Source: Streptomyces sp. CB01881 (lineage in GTDB: Bacteria; Actinomycetota; Actinomycetes; Streptomycetales; Streptomycetaceae). From it: a stretch of 49,074 bases of DNA. The position numbers were made by a program, and so were the translations under genes. The stretch covers positions 5,084,873 through 5,133,946 of the forward strand of contig NZ_CP026498.1 of the NCBI RefSeq assembly GCF_002953255.1, given 5' to 3'. Below the pieces are notes generated by a model. That model was not told where the DNA came from, made no database searches, and was given only the letters and a program-made list of their open reading frames with translations. Numbering within the stretch: position 1 is the first letter of the stretch; each line of letters begins with the position of its first letter. Below, one piece after another: positions 41,993 through 49,074 of the stretch.

Positions 41993-43155
41993 GACGGCAC
42001 CCTCAGCAGCACGCGCCATCCTCCCTCGTCCGGGCCCGCCAGCAGGGTGCCGCCGAGCAGTTCCGCGCGTTCGCGCATCCCCAGCAGACCGTACCCGCTG
42101 CCGCTGGCCGCCAGCTCCCCGGCCGACTCGCCGCGCGCCGGGCGGGTGTTGCGCACCTCCAGCTCCACCTCCTCCGGCAGGTAGCGCAGTTCGACGGTGC
42201 AGCGTGTGCCGGAGGCGTGCTTGCGCACGTTGGTCAGCGCCTCCTGCGCCGTGCGCCGCACCGCGAGCCCTGCCTCGGCCGCGAGCGGACGCGGCGTGCC
42301 GGTGACCGAGAGGACGGCCCGCTCACGCCCCGTCAGCTCCACGAGGAACTCCCCGACCGGGGTGAACTCGCCCCGCAACGCGGAGAGCGCCTGCCGGGTT
42401 TCGGCCAGCCCGTCCTGCGCCATCCGCCGGGCGGCCACCACCCGTTCGCGGACCTGCTCCCGGTCGGTGCCGGCGTCCAGCATCAGCCGGGCCGCCTCCA
42501 GGTGGACGAGCTGCGCGGAGAGGCTGTGGGCGAGCACGTCGTGGATCTCCCGGGCGATCCTGGCCCGTTCGGCGAGCGCCGCGGTCTCCGCCTCGGCGGC
42601 CCGGGCCGCCCGCTCCTGGGTGAGGAGCCGGCGGGCAGTGCCGCGCGCCTCGGTGTCCAGCCGCAGCAGGTAGCCGAGCAGGGTGAGCCCTCCGACCGTG
42701 GCCAGGACGCTCAGCCAGCTCGCCCAGCTCGCCACCGCGTACGAGACGAGCGCGACCACGGCCGTGACCAGCGCGGCGGCGGGCGGCAGCCGGACCAGCG
42801 CGGTGACCGCCAGGCCGGACCAGACGAAGTCGGCCAGCAGGTACGCCCGCCCCCAGTTGGCCAGCCAGGCGCTGGCGATCAGCGAGACGGACAGGACGAG
42901 GGTGGACCGCAGCCGCTGTTCGCGGCTGGTCCACAGGAAGGCCGCCGCCTGGGCGACGCACGCGACCAGCCCGCCCCCGGCCGCCACGGCGCTCCAGCCG
43001 TCGTACCTGCCGTTGGAGTACGTCCCCAGGACGAGCGTGACGAGCAGCACGATCCGGCCGATGGCCGTGAGGGCGCGCCGCGCCGGGCTCTCGGCCTCGC
43101 GCTCCAGCCCCTCCCGGGACGGCCAGCGGGTCCAGCTCCACCCGGGCGCGGGCAC
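41989..43155 (-). CDS. NarL-system sensor histidine kinase
   Basis: A 388-residue kinase of the HisKA_3 group. The N-terminal part has about five membrane spans (about residues 35-180). The phosphorylation motif ARIAREIHDVLAHSLSAQLVHLE carries the His. The ATPase has EALTNVRKHA and GYGLLGMRERAELLGG. No extracellular sensor domain of size is present, so it probably senses within the membrane. The GTG at 43155 has GGAGG five bases before it; an ATG four codons upstream (43167) is the alternative. It lies between the 156-residue membrane protein and the regulator on one strand. Confidence 0.9.
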   Translation of the reverse strand: MPAPGWSWTRWPSREGLEREAESPARRALTAIGRIVLLVTLVLGTYSNGRYDGWSAVAAGGGLVACVAQAAAFLWTSREQRLRSTLVLSVSLIASAWLANWGRAYLLADFVWSGLAVTALVRLPPAAALVTAVVALVSYAVASWASWLSVLATVGGLTLLGYLLRLDTEARGTARRLLTQERAARAAEAETAALAERARIAREIHDVLAHSLSAQLVHLEAARLMLDAGTDREQVRERVVAARRMAQDGLAETRQALSALRGEFTPVGEFLVELTGRERAVLSVTGTPRPLAAEAGLAVRRTAQEALTNVRKHASGTRCTVELRYLPEEVELEVRNTRPARGESAGELAASGSGYGLLGMRERAELLGGTLLAGPDEGGWRVLLRVPS

Positions 43156-43268
43156 GGGCACCTCCATCGGGGCACTTGGGTTCGTTTCCGGGCCGCTTCC
43201 GGGCCCGGCGGCCACGGCTCCCGGGGGAACGGCCCCCGAAGGTGCGGCTCCCGGGAAACGGCCGGCTG

Positions 43269-43739
43269 TCAGTAGTACGCGGGCTCCAGGTGCCGCGCCC
43301 TCCAGTTCACCACGAGTGTCCTGACCAGCAGCAGCACCGCCAGGCCGAGCAGCAGCGCGCTGCCGCTCTGGCGGACGTGCAGCGCCGCGCCGACCCCGAA
43401 CAGGCCGAGCCGGATGGCGAGCATGCCCGCCCAGGCCGCCGCCGTGGCCTGGGTGCCCCGCGCCCAGACCGCGCCGTCCTCGTCCTGCCAGAGCTGGATG
43501 GTCCAGCCCCAGACGGATCCCATCGCGAGGACCAGCAGCAGCGAGACGGCGAGCAGGGCTACGGCGGCACCCTGGTGAGCACGGTCGATCATCTGTGGAT
43601 CGCGCAGCGCGACCACCACGAGGATCAGCGGCAGCAGCCAGAAGCGTCGTTCGGTCTCCAGGCGGCGCGCCTGCATCTGGCGGCCGATCACCAGTGCCAT
43701 CACCGCGATGACCACGAGGATGTTGACGAGGCCGGTCAT
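43269..43739 (-). CDS. DUF1453-like membrane protein, first gene of the kinase operon
   Basis: A 156-residue protein with about four spans (LVNILVVIAVMALVIGRQM; WLLPLILVVVAL; AAVALLAVSLLLVLAMGSVWG; a C-terminal LLLGLAVLLLVRTLVV) and a conserved-looking WTIQLWQDEDGAVWARG loop. It resembles the DUF1453/CcdC-like group without a known role. A CGGAGA site precedes the ATG. It is 113 bases upstream of the sensor kinase on the same strand and may be part of its sensing unit. Confidence 0.8.
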   Translation of the reverse strand: MTGLVNILVVIAVMALVIGRQMQARRLETERRFWLLPLILVVVALRDPQMIDRAHQGAAVALLAVSLLLVLAMGSVWGWTIQLWQDEDGAVWARGTQATAAAWAGMLAIRLGLFGVGAALHVRQSGSALLLGLAVLLLVRTLVVNWRARHLEPAYY

Positions 43740-43850
43740 CGGTCTCTCCGTTCCGGCGGAAGGGGCTGGCTGACCTCTCCGACGCTACGGATCCGGCGCC
43801 GTCCGCTGATCGGAGCCGGGGTGGACCGGGGGGTGGACCCGGCAGCACGA

Positions 43851-43878
43851 AGGCCCTCCACCCACGGGTGGAGGGCCT
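43851..43878 (-). terminator. hairpin terminator after parE
   Basis: A perfect 11-pair stem (AGGCCCTCCAC) with a 6-base loop, 66 bases past the parE stop on the minus strand. Confidence 0.8.
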
Positions 43879-43901
43879 CGCTGCGGAACGGGCCGCTCAG
43901 G

Positions 43902-43955
43902 CGCCGAACGGCTCAGGCGTCGAACGGCCCGGTCGCCGAACGGCTCAGGCGTCGA
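43902..43955. repeat. 22-base duplication spanning the parE stop codon
   Basis: A 22-base sequence starting CGCCGAACGGCTCAGGCG is present exactly at 43934-43955, where it includes the parE stop, and again at 43902-43923 (period 32). The second copy thus carries a spare copy of the parE end and stop. Confidence 0.9.
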
Positions 43956-46056
43956 TGCGCGAGCGGTCCAGGGTGGCCGCCGAGTCCACGATGAACTCCT
44001 TGCGCGGGGCGACGTCGTTGCCCATCAGCAGGTCGAAGATCCTCTCGGCCTGTTCGAGGTCGCCCAGGTTGATCCGGCGCAGCGTGCGGTGGCGCGGGTC
44101 CATGGTCGTCTCGGCCAACTGGTCGGCGTCCATCTCGCCGAGGCCCTTGTACCGCTGCACCGGGTCCTTCCAGCGCAGGCCCTTGCGCTGGAACTCCAGC
44201 ACGGTGGAGCGCAGCTCGGCGTCGGAGTAGGTGTAGTGGTACTTCTCCTGGCCGCGCTTGGGGTTGACGAGCTCGATCCGGTGCAGCGGCGGCACCGCGG
44301 CGAAGACCCGGCCCTGCTCGACCATGGGCCGCATGTACCGCTGGAAGAGCGTCAGCAGCAGGCAGCGGATGTGCGAGCCGTCGACGTCGGCGTCGGCCAT
44401 GAAGATCACCCGGCCGTAGCGGGCCTGGTCGATGTCGAAGGTGCGGCCCGAACCGGCCCCTATCACCTGGATGATCGCGGCGCACTCGGTGTTCTTGAGC
44501 ATGTCGCTCACGGACGCCTTCTGGACGTTGAGGATCTTGCCGCGGATCGGCAGCAGGGCCTGGAACTCGGAGTTGCGGGCCAGCTTGGCGGTGCCGAGCG
44601 CCGAGTCGCCCTCGACGATGAAGAGTTCGCTGCGGTCGACGTCGTCGCTGCGGCAGTCGGCCAGCTTGGCCGGCAGCGAGCTGGTCTCCAGCGCGGTCTT
44701 CCGGCGCTGCGCCTCCTTGTGCTGGCGGGCGGCGACCCGGGTGCGGGCGGCGGCGACGATCTTCTCCATGACGGCCCGCGCCTGGAGCTTCTCGTCCTTC
44801 TTGGCGGAGGTCAGGAAGGCCTTGAGCTCCTTGGCGACCACGGCGGCGACGATCCGGTTGGCCGCCGAGGTGCCCAGCACCTCCTTGGTCTGGCCCTCGA
44901 ACTGCGGCTCGGCGAGCCGGACGGTGACCACCGCGGTGAGGCCCTCGGTGGCGTCGTCCTTGGTGATGTCGTCCTCGGCGACGCGCAGCAGCTTGCTCCC
45001 GCGGAGCGCCTCGTTGACCGTCTTGGCGAGCGAGCGCTCGAAGCCGGTGATGTGGGTGCCGCCCTTGGGCGTGGCGATGATGTTGACGAAGGAGCGCAGC
45101 GTGGTGTCGTAGCCGGCGCCCCAGCGCAGTGCGATGTCCACGCCGAGGTGGCGGGTGACCTCGGTGGGCGTCATGTGGCCGAGCTCGTCCAGGACGGGGA
45201 CGGTCTCCTTGAAGGTGCCCTCGCCGCGCAGCCGCAGGACGTCGCAGACCGGCTTGTCGGGCGCGAGGAACTCGCAGAACTCGGCGATGCCGCCGTCGTA
45301 GCGGAAGGTCGACTCCTCGACCTTGTCGCTCTCGGTCAGGCGCTCGTCACGGACGACGATGGTCAGCCCGGGGACGAGGAAGGCGGTCTGCCGGGCCCGG
45401 CTGTGCAGGTGCTCCAGCGAGAGCCGGGCGTCCTTGAGGAAGATCTGCCGGTCGGCCCAGTAGCGGATCCGGGTACCGGTTCGGGTCTTGGGGACCTTGC
45501 GGGCCTTGGTGAGGCCGTTGGCCGGCTCGAAGGGGGCGTCCGGGCTGGTCTCGGTGAAGATGCCGGGGGTGCCGCGGCGGAAGCTGATCGCGTGGGTGTG
45601 GCCGTTGCGGTCGACCTCGACGTCGAGGCGGGCGGAGAGCGCGTTGACGACGGAGGCGCCGACGCCGTGCAGACCGCCGGAGGCCGCGTAGGAGCCGCCG
45701 CCGAACTTGCCGCCGGCGTGCAGCTTGGTCATCACGACCTCGACGCCGGACAGCCCGGTCTTGGGCTCCACGTCGACCGGGATCCCGCGGCCGTTGTCGC
45801 GCACCTCCACGGAGGAGTCGTCGTGCAGGACGACGTCGATCCGGTCGCAGTGGCCGCCCAGCGCCTCGTCGACGGAGTTGTCGATGATCTCCCAGAGGCA
45901 GTGCATCAGCCCACGGCTGTCGGTCGAGCCGATGTACATGCCCGGACGCTTGCGAACCGCCTCCAGGCCCTCCAGGACGAGCAGGTGCCGAGCGGTGTAG
46001 TTGGAACCGTCGTCGCCGGCCAGCAGTGCGGACGGCACGGTCGTTTCGGCACTCAC
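43945..46056 (-). CDS. parE: topoisomerase IV subunit B
   Basis: ATPase subunit of topoisomerase IV. The 703-residue protein has the GHKL ATP site: VRKRPGMYIGSTDSRGL, DNSVDEAL, DNGRGIPV and GGLHGVGASVVNALS. A transducer domain follows, then a TOPRIM domain with EGDSALGTAK and DADVDGSHIRCLLL binding Mg. It matches the second GyrB-like protein encoded near hrdB in Streptomyces (GyrB2/ParE). GTG at 46056 has GAGGAG eight bases upstream. It is not adjacent to parC (about 12 kb apart). Confidence 0.95.
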   Translation of the reverse strand: MSAETTVPSALLAGDDGSNYTARHLLVLEGLEAVRKRPGMYIGSTDSRGLMHCLWEIIDNSVDEALGGHCDRIDVVLHDDSSVEVRDNGRGIPVDVEPKTGLSGVEVVMTKLHAGGKFGGGSYAASGGLHGVGASVVNALSARLDVEVDRNGHTHAISFRRGTPGIFTETSPDAPFEPANGLTKARKVPKTRTGTRIRYWADRQIFLKDARLSLEHLHSRARQTAFLVPGLTIVVRDERLTESDKVEESTFRYDGGIAEFCEFLAPDKPVCDVLRLRGEGTFKETVPVLDELGHMTPTEVTRHLGVDIALRWGAGYDTTLRSFVNIIATPKGGTHITGFERSLAKTVNEALRGSKLLRVAEDDITKDDATEGLTAVVTVRLAEPQFEGQTKEVLGTSAANRIVAAVVAKELKAFLTSAKKDEKLQARAVMEKIVAAARTRVAARQHKEAQRRKTALETSSLPAKLADCRSDDVDRSELFIVEGDSALGTAKLARNSEFQALLPIRGKILNVQKASVSDMLKNTECAAIIQVIGAGSGRTFDIDQARYGRVIFMADADVDGSHIRCLLLTLFQRYMRPMVEQGRVFAAVPPLHRIELVNPKRGQEKYHYTYSDAELRSTVLEFQRKGLRWKDPVQRYKGLGEMDADQLAETTMDPRHRTLRRINLGDLEQAERIFDLLMGNDVAPRKEFIVDSAATLDRSRIDA

Positions 46057-46650
46057 GCGGCACTCTCCTCGGTGAAGTTCTGTCTCATCGGTCACATCCG
46101 ACCCGGTCACGTCCGGCCCGGCCGGTTCCGGGGTGGCCGGTTCCGGGGTGGCGTCCGGCCGCAGCCGGACCGTCCGCCAGTGCAGCACACCACACCGACA
46201 GCCGTTCCCCTGCGTGTGCGCGCCCTTCCGCCGAGTGCGCAGCACGGCGGGCGGGGCCCGCGCAGCTTGTACGCGCTGCGCGAACAAGCTCCGCGCCGGA
46301 CGACGGACGCCGGAGCGCCATCTCCTCCCGGTACCACCGGTCCTGGCGGATCGTGGGACCGGGCGCAGGCTCCGGAACTGCCGTTATGCAGGCTACCGGG
46401 GCCTGAGACGGGGCTTATGCTCCAACCCAGCAGAGGATTATGCTACGCGGACCTCGCACCCGATCCCGATCGGGCGTTCGAGCGTGAGGCGGATCCTGGG
46501 ATTCGGTACGCATGAACCACCGGCCCCCGGGGCACGTCCTCATCAACACAGCAGAATCCTCAAAGAAGAAAAGCCACGAGCGGGAACGTTTTCGGCCTGG
46601 TTGGATGTTGACCCTGGTACGACAGCTCGTCGAGCTAGAGAAGAGGCGAC
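46057..46650. other. 594-base divergent control region between parE and the DUF7455 gene
   Basis: No credible gene. It contains the long palindrome at 46264-46290 (listed separately) and AGCTCG-T-CGAGCT at 46624-46636, just before the DUF7455 gene. From about 46380 to 46620 the GC content falls, fitting promoters and a leader for the small gene. I could not fix the -35/-10 boxes. Confidence 0.5.
46264..46290. promoter_or_regulatory. 27-base imperfect palindrome upstream of parE
   Basis: AGCTTGT-ACGCG-CTG-CGCGA-ACAAGCT: the outer seven bases pair perfectly, the next five all but one, around a 3-base centre. There is no T tract on either side, so an operator for a dimeric regulator is more likely than a terminator. 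It lies about 208 bases before the parE start. Confidence 0.55.
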
Positions 46651-46884
46651 GTGACTACTGTTCTGACACCTGCGAGCCCGCTCACCGCGGCTGACCGCTG
46701 CGACCGCTGCGGCGCCCAGGCCTACCTGCGCGTCGTACTCGCCAGCGGCGGAGAGCTGCTCTTCTGCGCCCACCACGGCCGGAAGTTCGAGCCCGAGCTC
46801 AAGAAGATCGCCGTGGAGATACAGGACGAGAGCGGCCGTCTCAGCAACACCCCCACTGCCACGGCCAGCGACGAAGAGCGCTGA
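46651..46884 (+). CDS. DUF7455 small zinc-ribbon protein
   Basis: A 77-residue protein. CDRCGAQ (17-23) and CAHHGRKF (about 39-46) supply Cys and His for one zinc ion. The tail is hydrophilic. This small protein is regularly found next to hrdB in actinobacteria; no function is known. GTG at 46651 has GAAGAGG four bases before it. It has its own strong terminator. Confidence 0.9.
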   Translation: MTTVLTPASPLTAADRCDRCGAQAYLRVVLASGGELLFCAHHGRKFEPELKKIAVEIQDESGRLSNTPTATASDEER

Positions 46885-46950
46885 GTCCCAGGCGCCACAG
46901 CAGCAACCAGCGACGAGCTGTGTCCGGCCGCGCACCGCGCGCGACCGGTG

Positions 46951-46991
46951 AGCCGGGCGACGGCCCCCCTTCCGGGGCCGGTCGCCCGGCT
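46951..46991 (+). terminator. hairpin terminator of the DUF7455 gene
   Basis: A 17-pair stem (AGCCGGGCGAC plus GGCCCC, one bulged G) with a 6-base loop, followed by TCTGCTGTTCTG. Confidence 0.85.
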
Positions 46992-47083
46992 CTGCTGTTC
47001 TGCGCCCACCGCTCCCGGTGGTCACACCGTCACCGGTTCTCCCGCCCGGCCCGGCGACACGGCGTCAGAAAGTGACCCGGCAA

Positions 47084-47980
47084 CTACAGTACGGAGTGCA
47101 CCGCGTCCGAGACCGAGCCGATCCTGGTATAGACGCCAGGGTGTGCCGCCTCCGCGCAGCCGGTTCCCCAGGAGACCAGCCCGGCCAGCCGGCCCGCGAC
47201 GACCAGCGGGCCCCCACTGTCCCCCTGGCAGGCGTCCTTGCCGCCCTTCTCCTCCGCCGCGCAGACCATGCCGCGGGCGTCGAACCGCCCGTCCGGCCCG
47301 CCCGGGTAGGCCTGCGCGCAGGTCTGGTCCGGGATGATCGGCACGTCGACGCCGCGCAGCACGGGTGAGTAGTTCCCGGTCCCGGCGGTGTCCCCCCAGC
47401 CGTAGACCTGCGCCCTGGTCCCCGGCTGGTACGGCGCGGTCTCGCCCTGGCCCACCAGGCCGATCACCGGCTTGGCGCCCTGCGACTCGGTGAGCGTGAC
47501 CACCGCCACGTCGTTCATGTTGGCGGCGAAGGCGTAGTCGGGGTGGATCCAGACCGACTGGACGTTCACCTCACGGCCGACCGAGCCGCGCAGATCGTCC
47601 CGGCCGACCAGCACCTTGAGGCCCGGCCGGTCCACCCGCTGGCCCTTGGCCTCGTCGTAGAAGCAGTGCGCCGCCGTCACCACCTTGGTCGGGGTGACCA
47701 GCGCGCCACCGCAGAACTGCCCGGACCGGCCGGTGCCGAACTGCTGGCGGCTGGCCAGCGCCACCATCCACGGGTGGTCGGCGGTGGTCGCGACGGCCCC
47801 GCCGACGATCCGGCCCTGGGCCCGGGCCGGGGCGGCCGCCGGGCCCAGCGCGACCAGCGGCGCGGGCAGCGCCGCGAGCAGGGCCAGCACGGCGGCCCGG
47901 TGGCGCGCCAGCCGGGCGCCCGGGCGTGCCGGTGTCGGGGCGGCGGTCGACAGATCCGCGCGGTCCGGGTTGGGCAGCAC
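47084..47980 (-). CDS. secreted trypsin-like serine protease
   Basis: A 298-residue S1-family protease. A signal peptide (Arg-rich start, then AAVLALLAALPAPLVALGPAAAPARA) is followed by QGRIVGG, so a very short propeptide is cut to give the IVGG N-terminus. The catalytic triad is visible: His in VTAAHCFYD, Asp in NDVAVVTL, Ser in GDSGGPLVV. An Asp in KDACQGDSGG at the base of the S1 pocket predicts trypsin-like cleavage after Arg or Lys. Cys pairs for disulfides are present. GTG at 47980 has GGAG five bases upstream. It is convergent with the DUF7455 gene. Confidence 0.93.
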   Translation of the reverse strand: MLPNPDRADLSTAAPTPARPGARLARHRAAVLALLAALPAPLVALGPAAAPARAQGRIVGGAVATTADHPWMVALASRQQFGTGRSGQFCGGALVTPTKVVTAAHCFYDEAKGQRVDRPGLKVLVGRDDLRGSVGREVNVQSVWIHPDYAFAANMNDVAVVTLTESQGAKPVIGLVGQGETAPYQPGTRAQVYGWGDTAGTGNYSPVLRGVDVPIIPDQTCAQAYPGGPDGRFDARGMVCAAEEKGGKDACQGDSGGPLVVAGRLAGLVSWGTGCAEAAHPGVYTRIGSVSDAVHSVL

Positions 47981-48117
47981 CGTGTCTCCAGTTGGCTCGG
48001 CAGCAGGCAACCGGCACAGCGTAGGTGATCGACTACGTCCTGCGACCGGTTCCCGCCGCGCCGCCACCCGGACGAGCGACAACGGCCACCCGGACGCTGA
48101 CGCACCCGGCCCCGGGC

Positions 48118-48315
48118 TTGCGAAGGGAGTCCGGAGGTGCCCGCCCGGGATCCGGGCAGGGCCCGGTCAGGGTTCCGACAAGGCTAGGACGGGGTTCCGG
48201 CAGGCTCGGACGGGGTTCGGACGGCGCCAGGGCGGGCTTCGGACGGGATTAGGAGGGCGCTCGGGCAGGGTTTCGGGCAGGTTTCGGGCAGGTTTCGGGC
48301 GGCGCCCGGCAGGAC
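48118..48315. repeat. degenerate GGGTTTCGGGCAGG/GGGTTCGGACGG repeats
   Basis: The gap between the protease start and the hrdB terminator is filled with related G-rich words: GGTTCCGACAAGGCT, GGGGTTCCGGCAGGCTCGGAC, GGGGTTCGGACGG and three near-exact TTTCGGGCAGG units at about 48269-48298. No gene is supported on either strand. It lies past the end of hrdB. Confidence 0.8.
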
Positions 48316-48336
48316 AGTGGGGCCCGGCGGACACGC

Positions 48337-48371
48337 GAAGAGGCCCGGAGCGGTGTGCTCCGGGCCTCTTC
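48337..48371 (-). terminator. strong hairpin terminator of hrdB
   Basis: A perfect 14-pair stem (GAAGAGGCCCGGAG) with a 7-base loop, 29 bases past the hrdB stop. Confidence 0.9.
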
Positions 48372-48400
48372 CGCAGGGCTTCCGCCCTGGATCCTGCCGA

Positions 48401-49074
48401 TCAGTCCAGGTAGTCGCGCAGCACCTGGGAGCGCGACGGGTGGCGCAGCTTCGACATGGTCTTGGACTCGATCTGGCGGATGCGCTCACGGGTGACCCCG
48501 TAAACCTTGCCGATCTCGTCCAGCGTCTTCGGCTGACCGTCCGTCAGGCCGAAGCGCATCGACACCACGCCCGCCTCGCGCTCGGACAGGGTGTCCAGCA
48601 CCGAGTGCAGCTGCTCCTGGAGCAGGGTGAAGGAGACCGCGTCGGCCGGCACGACCGCCTCGGAGTCCTCGATCAGGTCACCGAACTCGCTGTCGCCGTC
48701 CTCGCCCAGCGGGGTGTGCAGCGAGATGGGCTCGCGGCCGTACTTCTGGACCTCGATGACCTTCTCCGGGGTCATGTCGAGCTCCTTGGCCAGCTCCTCC
48801 GGGGTGGGCTCGCGGCCCAGGTCCTGGAGCATCTGGCGCTGGACGCGGGCCAGCTTGTTGATGACCTCGACCATGTGCACCGGGATACGGATGGTGCGGG
48901 CCTGGTCGGCCATCGCGCGGGTGATCGCCTGGCGGATCCACCACGTGGCGTACGTGGAGAACTTGTAGCCCTTGGTGTAGTCGAACTTCTCGACCGCACG
49001 GATCAGACCGAGGTTGCCCTCCTGGATCAGGTCCAGGAAGAGCATGCCGCGGCCGGTGTAGCGCTTGGCCAGCG
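48401..49074 (-). CDS. hrdB: principal sigma factor HrdB, 3' part (cut by window end)
   Basis: RNA polymerase housekeeping sigma factor; only about the last 224 residues are present and the 5' part lies beyond position 49074. Region 2 is seen as [42 protein letters not shown], which melts and reads the -10 box. Region 3 follows ([23 protein letters not shown]...), then an acidic loop ([15 protein letters not shown]) and region 4 ([15 protein letters not shown]...[32 protein letters not shown]), whose helix-turn-helix reads the -35 box. It ends LRDYLD, as usual for HrdB. Neighbouring DUF7455 and parE support the assignment. Confidence 0.96.
   Translation of the reverse strand, partial: LAKRYTGRGMLFLDLIQEGNLGLIRAVEKFDYTKGYKFSTYATWWIRQAITRAMADQARTIRIPVHMVEVINKLARVQRQMLQDLGREPTPEELAKELDMTPEKVIEVQKYGREPISLHTPLGEDGDSEFGDLIEDSEAVVPADAVSFTLLQEQLHSVLDTLSEREAGVVSMRFGLTDGQPKTLDEIGKVYGVTRERIRQIESKTMSKLRHPSRSQVLRDYLD

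Noticed and set aside
46584..46614. GGAAC...GTT resembling an ECF-sigma (SigR-type) promoter before the DUF7455 gene
   Set aside because: The spacing is 19 rather than the usual 18 and the first box is GGAAC, not GGAAT. Too weak to list.
1..49074. CRISPR arrays, tRNA genes, insertion sequences, prophage or attachment sites
   Set aside because: No regular spacer-repeat series, tRNA cloverleaf, transposase/integrase motifs or long terminal repeats were seen. The short repeats present are tandem or degenerate slippage-like arrays.

Overview
The window is high-GC actinobacterial chromosome, almost certainly Streptomycetaceae (Streptomyces or Kitasatospora). Supporting this are the GC-rich third codon positions, many GTG/TTG starts with GGAGG-type ribosome sites, and a conserved core gene set: hrdB (principal sigma factor), parE and parC (topoisomerase IV), sepH, cutRS, ptsH, dut and an iron-sulfur type ferrochelatase. 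I recall this gene order as broadly that of the S. coelicolor SCO58xx region. No prophage, integrase, transposase, CRISPR array or tRNA was seen.

Left part (1-15.8 kb). Positions 1-240 read on the minus strand as the promoter and leader of an rRNA operon whose 16S gene should begin just left of the window. Then come the DUF3710, dut and hotdog thioesterase genes (dut and thioesterase overlap), DUF3093 and DUF4193 proteins, an acyl-ACP desaturase preceded by a tandem operator-like array, and the CutRS two-component system. These are followed by a 61-residue protein, an inositol-monophosphatase-like gene with hemH, an MFS carrier, an FAD sugar-lactone-type oxidase, a membrane protein with a long Pro/Ser/Gly tail, and sepH.

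Middle part (15.8-33 kb). This holds a rhodanese, a double-VOC protein, thymidine kinase with a nucleotide pyrophosphatase-like protein, a DUF5998 protein, a large GNAT/acyl-CoA-ligase protein acetyltransferase, and ptsH with a DasR-like operator. Between ptsH and a two-gene M16 peptidase operon lie two convergent genes: a free-standing LAGLIDADG protein with a Myb-like tail, and an intein-free RtcB RNA ligase. The rtcB leader carries a hairpin that overlaps its ribosome site and a short upstream ORF. This is the most unusual part of the window. parC and a sucrase/ferredoxin-like gene follow.

Right part (33-49 kb). A nitrate/sulfonate/taurine-type ABC importer is divergent from a CitA/CitB-type two-component system, which converges on an acetate-type symporter with its DUF485 partner. 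Next are a NarL-type two-component operon with a membrane protein, parE, a small zinc-ribbon protein, a secreted trypsin-like protease, and the 3' part of hrdB, cut by the window end.

Most convergent borders carry perfect or near-perfect hairpin terminators. Several intergenic gaps carry short G+C-rich direct repeats. All functional calls rest on motifs and remembered family knowledge; no searches were run.
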